64,000 nucleotides of DNA from positions 51,083,992 through 51,147,991 of the forward strand of contig NC_053142.1 of NCBI RefSeq assembly GCF_016808335.1, given 5' to 3'. Origin of the DNA: Panicum virgatum. Taxonomy: Eukaryota; Streptophyta; Magnoliopsida; Poales; Poaceae. Below, one piece after another: positions 23,680 to 35,800 of the stretch (its first letter is position 1; each line of letters opens with the position of its first letter). Made by a program: the position numbers and the translations under genes. A model generated the notes under the pieces. It did no database searches. It saw only the letters and a list, made by a program, of their open reading frames with translations, and was not told the DNA's origin.

Positions 23680-24350
23680 ACAATTGAACTTTACTTCTCA
23701 AAATTTTTATTACACACCAAGATATATACAATACATTTAAATATATAACAAAAATTATGCATCTAAAAAAGCTAAAATGATGCAGTAGTACAAGAATGTG
23801 CCAAAGTTTGGTAATTTGAATTCGATCAAACGCATCATTCTCATGTGTGTCCATGGCTATTTCGTACATTTTAATGCGGATGTGAATGGTCATTGGTTAC
23901 AGGAGAGGGGAAACTACAAACTTGGAAGCGGACCGGCTGTCGTTATGTAGAGGCATCGGAGGAAGGCAAAAAAGAAAATAATGGCATAATCTTCTAGTGT
24001 AATTGAGATGCAAATGCACCAGTACTACACCCAACTACTTGCTGATCTCGACTGAAACTGGCTCTTTATAAGAAAAGGCACATCGTGTAGCACAGCCTGC
24101 TAGTCGATACATATCCAAACGCTCGTGTCGCTGGTTCTCATATGACACATCATATCACAGACTCCTAGCTTCTTCCTCCCCCAGTTATAACACCGACGAC
24201 ACGCAACGCAATGGGATGGAGTCAGGGAACTGCTGGGAAGAGGAGGCGTTGGGAACTGCTTCTGTTTGGCTGTCACGGGAGGCGGCGCTCGTGCGATCGC
24301 CGGTTTGCCGAACGAGGCATCCTAGTTCGCAGGATCTGCCATCCCGCTTG
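23680..24350 (+). repeat. Copy 2 of the duplicated promoter-like segment with short ORF
   Basis: This copy matches 21846-22500 with small indels. Its plus-strand ORF starts MESG at 24216, shares the WEEEALGTASV stretch, then diverges from copy 1 after about 20 residues and runs to 24404 (62 codons). Divergence after the shared 5' part suggests that at least one copy is truncated or rearranged. Confidence 0.5.
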
Positions 24351-24484
24351 ACCGCCAGTTTTCCATCATCTAAAGATAGGCTAACAAGAGAGCCAAGCAA
24401 CTGAACAAGGGGAGCTTGCACCACACGAGCCACTGACCCTCCTTCTGGTTCCTCGTCGTTCCTGGAAGATGTTCCAACTTCCAA

Positions 24485-24925
24485 CCATTATCGATTTTTT
24501 TCAAATCGAAAGGTTGAAACGCGCATATGGTTATACTGTAAGTAGGTCATGATAAAATGCTCGTAATAATCAACCAAAATCCTAAACCCGGCGGCGTAAA
24601 ACAATGGAGCGTGTTGAATTTTCGATATGCAAACAAAAAATCATGGAGCAAAAACAACATGCACGAACCATATCGTTAATTCTTCAATAATATATCAACA
24701 TCCGTGTTTTTTTTTTGCGGAAAAGATCTGTGTTAATTCGTGAGCATCTTACATGTTATTTTGGTGTGGTGTACAAACAGAATGAGCAGTGAAGATGGTA
24801 GCAGATCCAAATACAAGAGGCCCGGAAAAAAAAACTCTCGACGATCTGACCTGAACACAGCAGAGCTTTGCAGAAATCATCCATCTATGGCCATTCATAT
24901 CGTACAGAACAGTAGTACATGATTT
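24485..24925. repeat. Diverged copy of the ERF gene's 3' flank
   Basis: About 440 bases match 28833-29290, the sequence directly downstream of the ERF gene. Shared blocks include GGTCATGATAAAATGC, GCGTGTTGAATTTTCG, GATGGTAGCAGATCCAAA and GACGATCTGACCTGAACAC, in the same order and orientation. The ERF coding region itself is absent from this copy, which ends where retroelement DNA begins. Confidence 0.8.
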
Positions 24926-24934
24926 TTTTAGCAA

Positions 24935-26144
24935 CCTGGGCAGATGCTCTGCCTTTTCATTATAGTAGAAGGAGCAAAGTATTTACAAAGATGTAGCAAA
25001 CAAACCAAGATTACAAAGAGTCACCGGCTCGAAGCCGTCGAAAGGTACAAACGCATTGCCACCTACGTGGCAACTTTTTCTGTCTTTGGGGAGGAGCGGC
25101 CGCCTGTAAAGGACACCAAGTCCTTGGCCGACATTTCGGCCGGGCTACGGGAAAGGCACGAGAAGCAATCTCCAGACCGCACGGGTCCGAAGGGATGCCC
25201 TTCTCGCAAGCTTTCTTCTGGCCTCCTCCACCAAAGACCTTGCGGGGGTCAAGCTGGCGGATGGCACCCTCGGACGCCACCTCTCCAAGAGCCGTCTTGC
25301 TGCCGACGGGGACGGTGCGCAGGACGACGGTGAAACCAGGCACCGCCCCCACGCCTGAGACACTTCGCCATCCCTACAGGCCGGGGGACATCACAGAAGC
25401 CGACCCTCCATGGGCCCGAAGTTTTTCTATTGATCCCACTGAAGCTGAGGGATGGTAAGCACGCCCTCTCCAGCATTCTTCTAGCCTCAAACCTAAGTAC
25501 TTTGGACCACCCAGTCTGGGGGTCGGCCATGGGAAATGAGAGGAAACATTGCTAGTTAAAGGGAGGATAGGAGCAAGAGCCGGGGAGCTGGAGCGGCAAG
25601 GGAGACCATGGACCCCTATTTATAGCCCCATCGGACGCTAAGCCTTAGCCCAGTAGTGTGGGCAAGGTCTGTAGCACCCGTGAAGGCACAACGCCTCACA
25701 AGCAAAAGATGCCCTCGACGACCGGGCCAAGGCATGACCAAACAAGGCAAAGCCGAAGCCCCTGGACGCTGAGCAGTGCAGCATCGGCGCTGGCCGACTG
25801 CCCTCGAACGGCACGTCGCGAGGCAGCCGGGGAAGGCAGAGCTGAGACCCTGCGCGCGGGACAGCGCGGCGTCAGCACTGGCTGCGGAGCAGCAGGCGGC
25901 ATCATGACCCAGGCCCGCTCAGGGCGCTGACGCGTCTCGTCACCGAAACAAACAAGAAGGGGCGCGCGCCTCGGAGTGTTTTTTCTACAGGCGCACTACC
26001 CCAGCGCCTGAGCTGCCGCATCCAGCGGGCGAGCGCTCAAACACGCCCAGCGGGGGCGCTGCGCCAATCGATCACATCGAGAAGAAAATCGCCAAAATAC
26101 CCTCTGGCCGAGTCCCCCGACTCGATCAAAGGCTCAGGGGCTAC
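24935..26144 (+). mobile_element. 3' internal region of a gypsy-type LTR retrotransposon (partial)
   Basis: This GC-rich stretch ends with CAGGGGCTAC directly before the LTR start, the usual polypurine-tract position in grass gypsy elements. No gag or pol similarity is visible. On the minus strand there is an ORF at 25530-25249 (93 residues, starting MADPQTGWSKVLRFEARRML). Upstream of it is a TATTTATAG box (about 25616-25624 on the plus strand), suggesting an antisense transcription unit of the kind reported between pol and the 3' LTR in some grass gypsy families. The 5' part of the element is missing. Confidence 0.55.
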
Positions 26145-27406
26145 TGTCGGGTACCATAACTATGGGGCACCCTAACCTTGGGCTAAAACACCCCCAACAC
26201 ACGCAGAACAAAATTCGGCACCCGGGCCAGACCCTTCCCAAACTCGGACGCCCGAAGCTTCTTTAGATACGAAAAACCCAAGTCACGCTCGGCCCACGGC
26301 CCAGCTCCACGGAGCGGCCCCTCCGAGGCCTCGCTAGCCGTGGAGCCACCTCCGCCCCGCTCGAGGGTCTTCCGCCGAGGCCCCTCGAAGCGAAGGCAAT
26401 CTCCGACTCGCTCGAGGGTCGCCCGCCGGGGCCCCTCGATGCATGGACAGACTCCGCCTCGCTCGAGACCGCCCTCGGCGACCGGAGCGGCGGCCCAACC
26501 ACCCGACATGACGGGGCGCATTTACTCGCCAACTACTCCACGGCATGGGGCGTGGGTTGGGCGGTGTCAGGCGACGTCAGCTGGCGTCGGCCATCATGCC
26601 GCACAGCGGACGTGACCAGCGTCCCCTAAGCATGCGCCCGCCACTGTGCCGCTATTCCCAGCATGGGGCAGGAGTGCGGAACTCTGTGCGGACTTGCTTG
26701 ACACCTCCTCCCACTGTGCTGCCTACCCCTTGTACCTTTTTTCCTTGCAGGACCCTCGGTGGGCATGGGCGACGACCCTCGAACAACAGTACGGCTCTTG
26801 ACCAGGGGAAGACCTGCCCGGCGGCGCACTCGACGTCCCACCTCCTCTGACGTGAGGCACCGCGTGCCCAGCAGTCATCGCCATGCCATCAACTGGCGCT
26901 ATAGGACGCGGACACGCCCTGGGCACAGTCAAAGGACACGCAAGGACGACACCCACGCCCGACGCCGCGCTCCACAGCGCTCGGCGATAGGGAAGACCAA
27001 CTGTTCTCCCCCGGACCGGGAGGAGAGGAGGCGACCCGTAGATGTCCTACATGTGTAACTCTCCCCTCCTTGGTCTATAAAAGGAGGAGGCAGAGCCTCG
27101 TTCGGAAAAAGGAACACCGGCTCACGCCCACTACACCTCTCGATATTGGCACCCGTCTCAATCAACCCTAGTGCACAAGGGACCTGGGAGCTTTCCTCCC
27201 TCTCTCGCACAAACTTGTACCCCCTACTACAAGCACTTCGGTGCAAGTAATACAGTGCATAGCCCTCTGCTGGACGTACGACCTCATCGGCCGGACCCAG
27301 GATAAATCCGGTGTCACTGTGTTTCTTCTTGCATCAACCATCTAGAGGCAGGGACACGCAACATATTCACTAGTTGGTGCTAGACCGTGAGGTCCGGACA
27401 CCGACA
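26145..27406 (+). mobile_element. 3' LTR of the gypsy-type element
   Basis: The 1262-bp unit begins TGTCGGGTACC and ends GGACACCGACA, so TGTCGG..CCGACA inverted ends are present. It is preceded by a polypurine-like CAGGGGCTAC. A TATAAAAG box at 27076-27083 would start transcription near 27105. A 5' LTR with matching flanks was not found, so no target duplication could be confirmed. Confidence 0.75.
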
Positions 27407-27620
27407 CTAGGGCAGGGGCCGGGGCCGGGGGTGGTAGGGCGGGGGCGGGGGCGGCGAGGCGGGGGCCGCTCGCCCCTGGGATAGGGTTCGACACCGCGCA
27501 CAGTCAAAATGAAAAAAAAATGGTAGGGCCCACAGTTGGCAATCCGAATAGAGGACCACCAAATTGGGGGATTAGGGAGAGATTTGGAAGGCCCACCCTC
27601 ATTTGAACGGTCTGCTGGAG

Positions 27621-28668
27621 ATTAATTTTAAGTAAATTGCATCCACCATACAACAATTTGGTAGGTGGGTGCAAATTGGTCCAACAATTTGTAAAGTGCT
27701 CAATTTAGTACAATAACTTGACAACTAGGTGCATATTGATCCAACAACTTAAAAAAATATTTAATTTAGTGTAATAACTTGGTAAATTGATGTATTCACA
27801 GTTCAAACGTTGCAAGACAATATATTTGCTAGCGTCATGTCACAATAAACAGTATATTCACATCAGAATGTATTATTTGACCATAGATTTTCATATCGCA
27901 ATGGACACTAATAATTTTATTCTCAAAATAAATTAATTATAATTTTGTTAAAAATAATATATTATTTAACCACCATTACAACATCAACATATTAAGCATA
28001 GTAGATGAACATCAATAATTCTTAAATTTTATAAATGGAAATTATTGATGGTTATCCGATTGTTACTTTTTAACTATGTACAATTTTGTATTAGCTCAAA
28101 TTCAATCAATTCATAGAACTACACCATTAGCATCAGAACTGAAATGCTAAATTTGACAAGAGAGACCTGAATTCTGTGCTTCTGCTCATATATTCAACAA
28201 TGCTCATGTTTGTTTGTATTTATTAATTTATTTAGCTCATTTTCCTTTCTAATGAATATAGGAGGCTTTAAAAATATATGTACCAAGTTCCTAAAAGGTA
28301 TCAATAGCTTGTATCAACATATTGACTTTTTTAGTTTAACAGTGCACAGCAAGGGTGAATTTTTCAATATTGAATATCAAATTAAATATTTTTAATCAAA
28401 ATTAAATCACTTTACAAAAATAATTAATGTAAAGACATAATATTAATTTCTAAGCATCGAATGCACCTATTTGCATTGCATGTTTGGATTGTGAATGCAC
28501 TTAGTTGCCAAATTATTACATTAAATTGGGCATTTTACACGTTGTTGGACCGATCTGCATTCACCTGTCAAGTTATTGTACTAAATTAAACATTTTATAG
28601 GTTGTTAGACTAATTTGCACCTACCCGATAAATTGTTGTATGATGGATGCAATTTACTCATTAATTTT
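27621..28668. mobile_element. Long-TIR foldback element with 9-bp TSD (Mutator-like)
   Basis: The element proper is 27630-28659 (1030 bp). It starts AAGTAAATTGCATCC and its other end, reverse-complemented, starts GAGTAAATTGCATCC. Similarity between the arms continues imperfectly for about 200 bases with a repeated CAACAA-TTTGG-type motif. It is flanked by perfect 9-bp direct repeats ATTAATTTT (27621-27629 and 28660-28668). A 9-bp duplication with long inverted repeats is the signature of Mutator-like transposons. No transposase is encoded, so it is non-autonomous. Confidence 0.85.
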
Positions 28669-28832
28669 TTATACCCATCTAGCAAACATGGAGATAGATG
28701 GTAGCTGCTCTGCTCGAGTTGCTCTAACCATACGAAGAAGCGGAGGTTGCATCTTGGGAGCGTGGCTCACCATCACCTTGCTGAATCGTTGTGTAGGCCA
28801 TTGTGGCAACCAGATCTGATCCTGAAATCGCG

Positions 28833-29290
28833 TCAAATCAAAAGGTTGAAACGCATATGGTAATACGCTAACTAGGTCATGATAAAATGCTTGTAATAAT
28901 CAACCGAAATCCCAAACGCGGCGGCGTAAAAGAATGAGTGAGCGTGTTGAATTTTCGGTCTCGGACGCAAAGAAGAAATCATGGAGTGAAAACGACATGC
29001 ACGAACCACAAGACAATAAAAATCCCCCAAAATACTTTCAAGAATTATAGCAACATCCGTCCGTGTTAATTCTGTTTATAGTGAAAAGATATGTGTTCAT
29101 TCGAGAACAGCTTACATGTTATCTGGTGTACAAATAGAATGGGCAGAGAAGATGGTAGCAGATCCAAATACAAGAGGCGTGAACAAAAAGACACACCGAG
29201 AACTCTCGACGATCTGACCTGAACACTACAGAGCCGCCTTTGCAGAAATCATCCATCTATCGCCATTCATATCGCGTACAGAACAGTAGC
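28833..29290. repeat. ERF 3' flank, source copy of the duplicated segment
   Basis: This is the sequence downstream of the minus-strand ERF stop codon. It is duplicated in diverged form at 24485-24925, about 4 kb away. The intervening DNA consists largely of the gypsy 3' end and the Mutator-like element. Confidence 0.8.
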
Positions 29291-29395
29291 TCTCTCGAGC
29301 ACGAGTCAATCATATCAGAATTTAGTCAGGAAAAGAAGACCGGAGCAAAATCGCCTTCTCTGTTTTCGCTGTTATTTGTTCGTGGATCCTATCGC

Positions 29396-30016
29396 TCAGA
29401 GCCGCAGCTCCGTGCAGAGTTCGAGGGCGTGGTCATCGTCCACCGGCGCCGGGACGTTTAGGTCGAACGGCGCGCGGGACCGGACCGTGGAGGCGTCGTC
29501 GCCGTCGTCCACGACGGAGGCCGACGAGGCGCAGTCGCTATGGCAGTCGGCGTCGGGCGCTGCCGGACGCGGCTTCACCGACCGCCTCCGAATTCGAGGC
29601 GCCACCGCAGCAACAGCAGCCCTGGGCGCCCCGCGGGGCCCGCTGGAGGACTCGACGGTGGAGCCGGAGCTGCACGTCGGCGCGGCGGGTGCCGGCGCGA
29701 CGAGGCCGCCGCCGCCGCAGCCTTGGTGTTGGGAGGGCAGCGGGAGGCGGGATGCGGCGCAGGGGAAGTTGGTCCTGGCGAGCGGGCCGCGCAGGGTCCG
29801 CGCGGCGACGTCGTAGGCGCGCGCCGCGGCCTCGGCGGAGTCGAAGGTGCCGAGCCAGACGCGCGCGCGCTTCGCCGGGTCGCGGATCTCCGCCGCGAAC
29901 CGGCCCCACGGCCGCTTCCGCACGCCCCTGTACCGCGGCGCCGCCACGGCCACCGCCGCCGTGTCGCGCATCATCCTTGCCCGCTCAGCCTCAGCTACCC
30001 GATCAAAGAAAGACAA
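29396..30016 (-). CDS. AP2/ERF transcription factor with C-terminal EAR repression motif
   Basis: This is a single-exon protein of 206 residues. A single AP2/ERF DNA-binding domain spans about 27-86: [19 protein letters not shown], then [18 protein letters not shown]. The AAEIRD context is typical of ERF rather than DREB proteins, so binding to GCC-box DNA is expected. Near the C-terminus, FDLNVP at 184-189 is a DLNxP-type EAR motif, which recruits TOPLESS-type corepressors; the protein is therefore expected to repress. This matches the group containing AtERF3/4/8, usually induced by ethylene, ABA or stress. The first Met is used; Met15 or Met16 are alternatives. The middle (about 95-170) is Ala/Pro/Ser-rich and low in complexity. 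Confidence 0.95.
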   Translation of the reverse strand: MSFFDRVAEAERARMMRDTAAVAVAAPRYRGVRKRPWGRFAAEIRDPAKRARVWLGTFDSAEAAARAYDVAARTLRGPLARTNFPCAASRLPLPSQHQGCGGGGLVAPAPAAPTCSSGSTVESSSGPRGAPRAAVAAVAPRIRRRSVKPRPAAPDADCHSDCASSASVVDDGDDASTVRSRAPFDLNVPAPVDDDHALELCTELRL

Positions 30017-30648
30017 ACCCCTCGACGCGCCGCGCGGCTGCTCGTCCTCGGCGGAAACGCGCGGGACTCGACTCGGCAGCGCGGCGGAGAAGCGCGGGAG
30101 GAGGTGGACGCGGTGCGGTCTGGTCTGGCCGGGGAGAGGCGGGGGTGGGGGGTAGAAGAAGGCGTGGTGGTGGGGGGAGGAGACGCGGCCCGGCTCGCTT
30201 TGGGCAGCCGCTTCCCACCTTCCCCGCCGCTTCCTCTTGGCCTCGCCATTATACTACCCGTTCTTTTTCCGATTTGATCTCTTCCTCCGTCGCCGAGTTC
30301 ACTTTGTGCTCCCGCGTCTCGTTGCCGCGGAGCAGCAATAACACGTTTCGATTTGTTTTCGGCCCGGCCTCTCCCTGTCGTGTCTTAGCTGCTGCCACGC
30401 CGTCTACAACTCCTCCTTGCATTGCGGGGTCGCTGTGCTGTCCACGACTACGTGGAGCGGACGCCGGCCGCAATAAGCGAAAGGGTTCGCTCGCATTTAC
30501 CTGGCCGCGGTGCCGTCAGATCTGACGCGGGATTCGGATCCGACCGTCCGTGCGGCGATCCCGGAGGAGGGTTGAGTGACGCCGCCGAACACCACGTGTG
30601 TTTGGATTTGCAACGGGCAGAAATCATCCCAATCCACGACGGAGCTGG
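30017..30648. other. Upstream region of the ERF gene
   Basis: GC-rich 5' flank of the minus-strand ERF gene, presumably leader and promoter. Long ORFs on the plus strand here run opposite to the ERF and lack domain features, so I treat them as shadows. Confidence 0.4.
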
Positions 30649-30981
30649 GGCCATGTTTGGTTTGGGATGCAAAAAATTTCGCGAAAACTTTTTTTATTTT
30701 TAATCACTAATTTAGAGTATTAAATAAGTTTAATTACAAAACCACTGGCAGGATTCTTGGTAAATTCGCGAGACCAATCTAACGAGACCTTTGACCGCAA
30801 GAGTAGATGATGGTACTGTAGCATCACTGTAGCAAATCATCGATTAATTACCGTCAATAGATTCGTCGTGAAAAGTTACACTCATTGCTAAAAAAAATTT
30901 AGGAATAGACTTCATTTAGTACTCCATACGGACATTCGTCTTTTTGTGTAATTTTGATGTGACTGGTAACCAAATATGGCC
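30649..30981. mobile_element. MITE of the GGCC-TGTTTGG family
   Basis: This is a 333-bp non-coding element. Its ends are GGCCATGTTTGGTTT and, reverse-complemented at the right, GGCCATATTTGGTTA. Internal landmarks shared with two other copies in the window are TAGAGTATTAAATAA-like, CGCGAGACCAATC-like and TTTAGTACTCCAT-like blocks. The flanking triplets TGG and TAG differ by one base. The 3-bp target sites of its relatives suggest PIF/Harbinger-type mobility. Confidence 0.7.
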
Positions 30982-32170
30982 TAGATTTCTGTGAGGGAGG
31001 AGAGTTGCTGACTGTGATGGGCTACCTAAACCCTAACCAAATACCGCAAGATTAGATGATTAGAAGGATTTTTACCGGGCTTGAAAGAGAGGGGGCGTCT
31101 TCATGTGATGGGCTGTGCTGTGACCGTTTCTCGCTGTACGGAAGGGAAAGAGATAGCATGAGTTAGCAATGAATGGTATGGAGGTTTAAAGTCCCATCTG
31201 GCGCCAAAGATCATCGGCCAAAGTTTCGTGGTTAATTGGTGCAAATCAGCCCATAACTAGACATCAATAATCTAATGATTCACGCTAGTCCCAAACATTT
31301 CGGTTAGAATCACAGTTTAAGTGTAAGTTAGAAGCAAGGTAAAATTATTTGCACGGAGTTGTTTACCGTTGCAACCAACTTCAGCCGAGGGGAACTACCG
31401 CATGATGCCGGGGTTTTTTTTTTCTTTTTGTCTCGATTGCTATTTGGCTGAATGCTGTATATTTTGAAACTGACCGTTACCATTTTCTAATGCAGTGTGG
31501 GTATGCGGAGAGGAACTTCGAATTGGGTCGATCACACTTGAGGAGTTGCAAATTGGCATTTGCTAGCGCGCACCACCGCATATCGAACAAGAGACCTATC
31601 CAATGCTGAGATCAGTTGTTCGAGCGGCCAAACAAAGCGCCACGCTACCTTTCTTGCCTACTCTAACAAGAATCCGTTCCCGGAATTGGATTTGGTTTTG
31701 CATTTGCATTTGGATAAGAAGGAAAAGAAAACATGCGGACAGGTGGGCTCCTTGTCACGGCGACGGCTCAGGGTCAGAGGCTCAGAGCACCCCCGCCGCC
31801 TGCCGTGCCGTGCCGTGCCGTGCGGCGGCTCAGCTGCAGAAATCGGCGGCGGCCGCGTCGAGAACCGCCCCCACCACTCACTTCACCTCCACCCCAGGCC
31901 CCAGGCCCCAGCTCGACGGGCTCACAAGCCTGCCACCCCACCCCCCAGCGGCCGGGCCACGAGCACCACAGCCGAACGCCGCCTACCACATCGCCTTCCG
32001 GAATGGTGGGCCCCCGCAGCTACCGCGGCCCCGCAGATCAGCTGTCTGGGCGGCGGGCGAGGGGCCACAGGAACCGCGCCGCGTGGTCTCGGTCACGCAC
32101 TCGCAAGTCCCGCGCCGCCCGAGAGAGAGAGGGCACCGCCTTTTGATGCGACGCGACCCGCTGGGATCAT
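30982..32170. other. Intergenic region between the ERF and EHD1 genes
   Basis: AT-rich at first, then GC-rich from about 31730. Open frames of up to 215 codons on the plus strand (31560-32238) overlap one another in two frames, are Pro/Arg/Ala-rich and show no domain. A short (CCGTG)n-like run lies near 31800. No gene is supported. Confidence 0.4.
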
Positions 32171-32330
32171 GCGGTGGGAGCAAGGCCAATTTAACGAGGT
32201 TTTATGACATTAAATTAAATATTATCGTATTTTGCTGACATAAATAAAAGAAGAAAGATAAAATTCATCTGATATAATTATTTATAATTTTTAATTTAGA
32301 TAACTGTATTTATAATAAAACTCCCACCGC
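32171..32330. mobile_element. Possible 160-bp MITE
   Basis: A perfect 10-bp inverted repeat, GCGGTGGGAG / CTCCCACCGC, bounds 160 bases of strongly AT-rich DNA inside a GC-rich region. The sharp composition change and terminal repeats suggest a small insertion. No target duplication could be confirmed. Confidence 0.4.
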
Positions 32331-32807
32331 TCTCGACTGAGACTGCCCAGAGGCGAGGCGATGGCGTCGGGGCCCGCTTTTGAACGCGCCGCAACCCCGC
32401 GGGACCGGGTCGTGCGGCGCGCGTGGCGGCTGGGTCAGCGGGCGAGCGCGGGACGGCGGGAGCGAGATGGAGACTGTTTGGGCCGAACCCACCGAGTTCT
32501 TTTGGGCCGGGCGTTCCTGTAAAAAACCCGGCCTGCTGTTGGAGCCCACGGTACGGTGGTGCGAGGTCAAGGCGCCACGTGCCCAACGCCCGGCGCGCGG
32601 CCGATGGGCAACGCCGCGTTTGCCGCGGCGAGCCCCATTAACCCGCGGGAAGGCGCTCCCGCGCGCGCGCGCCTCTGCCCGTGTGGCGTTCTCCTCCAGG
32701 CACCAGTTGCCTGCCTGCCTCTCCGGCCGGGCCTCTCCTCCCTCTCGTCTCTCCTCTCCTCTCCGGACTAGACTCGAGAGGGGAAGGTGAACGAGCCGGG
32801 GAGAGAG

Positions 32808-35800
32808 ATGGGGTCGGACTCGTCGCCCAAGAAATGGAACCTCAAGGAGCAGCGCAACACCTACCTCCAGTGGTTCTCCCTCGCCGATGAAGGTTTGCTC
32901 CGCGATCCGTCGCGCCCTGTGTCGAATTATTTTGCTCTTTCTTGCGGATCAATGAATGCTGCTGCTAAATCTGATTTGCGCTGATATGGTATGGTTGCGC
33001 GATCGAAGACGGGGATGGGCGCCTGACGGGGAACGATGCGCTCAAGTTCTTCGCCATGTCCAATCTCTCCAAGCCCGAGCTGAAGCAGGTGAATTGGCGT
33101 ATTCTATATTCATAATCCCTCTGTCACAGAGCACAGATTATTGAAACGATCTGCAATTCTGCCTGCATTGTAAGTTTGTAACACGACATGATCGTACGTA
33201 GCACGCGAACCTTACCAATTCTTTCACCTGGATTATCAGTTTGCCAACGATCAAACGTTCCCTGGCTTGTTTTCTGTTTACCACTGTCACTAAAACGCTT
33301 CCTTCGGATATTTAGGTTTGGGCGATCGCTGACTCCAAGCGTCAGGGCTATCTTGGATTCTACGAGTTTATGACTGCAATGCAGGTTTGTACCGGGCCTG
33401 CTTTAATCTGATCTATGCATATTATGGACTTGTTTTTTCTACGGTATATTAAACTGATGGCAACGTGCAGCTGGTTTCTCTCGCACAAGCAGGGAATGAG
33501 ATCAGTCAAGACACCATTTCAAATGCAGGTACATCAGATTCAAAGGAGATTTAGCTACCAATGGAGATTTAACTCGCCCTTGCTGACTGTTTTCTTTTCC
33601 TTCAGATTTGGAAAGGCTGCAGCCCCCCACAATGGAAGGTCTGGCTAAAAAACTAGTATGTCAACGCTACCTTTTAGTTAACTCGAATCAAAGTGCAGAA
33701 ATAGCACAGGGCCTCATTTATTTCTCTCTTTTCTATTCCTTTACGATTCTTCTTGAAGAAAAAGCACTCTGGGAGCAAGGGTGAGTCTGCTATTGTTGGT
33801 ATGTGATGTTACCTTAAAACCTAATGGAAGACCTAACCTGTTTTTTTTTTGTCTCTTCTGTAAATTGATTATGTGATCTTACTGGCATTCTCACTCATTA
33901 TGCAGCATGTCATCCAGCAGAATCACCTATACCAGCCAGCTGGTTTAACTCCAAGTCAGGAAAGAAGGTGCGCCAATAACTAGATGCACGGAAGTGGTTC
34001 AAACATTAAATGTATTGTTTTTTTATAGTTTACATTGTGCTCAACAACTATACATATTAATTCTACAGATTCCTTTAAAATCAGTTACTTCAATAGTCGA
34101 TGGCCTAAAGAAATCATACATTGAGAAGTTGAGGCCTCTGGAAAAAACTTACCAGTTCCAAGACTTCGTGTCTCCCTTGCTGGTAATTATCTCCCTTTTT
34201 TACTCTCTCCAGTTTTGTTTCGCAACAAAGCTACATCTTCTGTAAAGTATTGATCTGTACTCTTCATATTTTAAGACAAAGCATATAATGCCCGGCCAAA
34301 ATTTAAGAAAATCACAATTTAAGCATACAAATAGTTGGATAAAAGAAAATAAACACAGACTGTCAGAAAATGATATTAGATATTAACCAACAATCCTCTT
34401 GGCATGTGTGATGGCAAAGGAGAGATCCCATCTGCACACAATGTATTGCTAATTTTTGTTAAAAGCATTTGCATATCATGCTTGTATTGCACATTTGTAC
34501 AGATTTCGTAAGAGTGTTACATGGCAAAAAAAAAAAAAACCGATGGTTGACACAATCTACTTTTTAGTGGTTTCCAAATCTTGTTTTTTTTAAAGATTTC
34601 ATATTTGTAGACTAGCAGTGATTTTGATGCAAAGCCAATGGTCATGCTGTTGGGTCAATACTCCACGGGAAAAACAACATTCATAAAGCACTTACTAAAG
34701 ACAAGTTATCCAGGTGACAAAGATATATAATATACCCATTGTTCTTTATTCACATGATATTTTGAACTTACTTAACAATATCTGCAATATTCCTTGTGCA
34801 GGTGCTCATATCGGACCAGAGCCTACAACAGACAGATTTGTTGTCATCACTGTAAGTTCTCTCGTGCAGCAATCCTAATTTGATTCATTCAGTACAGTTC
34901 TTCTCCAGCATCTTCTCATTCCTATAACAAATGTTTCCACCCCCGCAGTCTGGACCTGATGAAAGATGCATTCCTGGAAACACAATTGCCGTCCAAGCTG
35001 ACATGCCATACAGTGGCCTGTCATCTTTCGGAACAGCATTTTTGTCAAAGTTTGAGTGTTCTCAGATGCCGCATCCAGTATAATCTTTCTCTTGCAATGA
35101 GTATTTAACTTCACTTTCTTCCGTTTCCCTCGCGGTAGAAACTGACATTTCCATTCTTTGTGAAGTTACTAGAGCATGTAACCTTCGTGGATACTCCTGG
35201 AGTGTTATCAGGGGAAAAGCAGCGAACACAGCGCAGCTATGATTTCACTGGAGTTACATCATGGTTTGCGGCCAAGTGTGACCTTATTCTTCTCTTGTTT
35301 GATCCACATAAGCTTGACATCAGCGATGAGTTCAAGCGTGTGATTGGATCACTCCGTGGACATGATGACAAAATACGCATAGTTCTCAACAAGGCCGACC
35401 AAGTTGATTCACAACAGGTGAATATTCCTGCTTATCCCCATGCATTCGCCCTTTCCCTCAACACGTCAGCATATTCTATTTTCTTGCTCCTATTCGTATA
35501 CTCTTGAAATATACGACAACATACAGCTACATACTCCCAGTTAACCCTTCTTATTATTTTGGAGCTTTGTATTTCAACAGTTAACCCTTCTTTCTAAGCG
35601 ATTCCCAGTTTTCTGACGGGGAAAATATATATTTTTCAGCTGATGAGAGTGTATGGAGCACTATTATGGTCTCTTGGGAAAGTCCTGAACACACCAGAAG
35701 TTATGCGTGTCTACATAGGGTATGGCAACTGGAGACTTACCATTTGGCAAATAATCAATCAGGTATTACTAAGACAGCATTGGTGTCACTGGAAAACACT

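Noticed and set aside
29376..30525. Plus-strand ORFs of 245-278 codons over the ERF gene
   Set aside because: Antisense shadows of the ERF and its GC-rich promoter; Arg/Ala/Pro-rich with no domain.
31560..32238. Two overlapping plus-strand ORFs of over 200 codons
   Set aside because: Low-complexity Pro/Arg/Ala composition, no domain, no splice support; probably GC-rich intergenic DNA.
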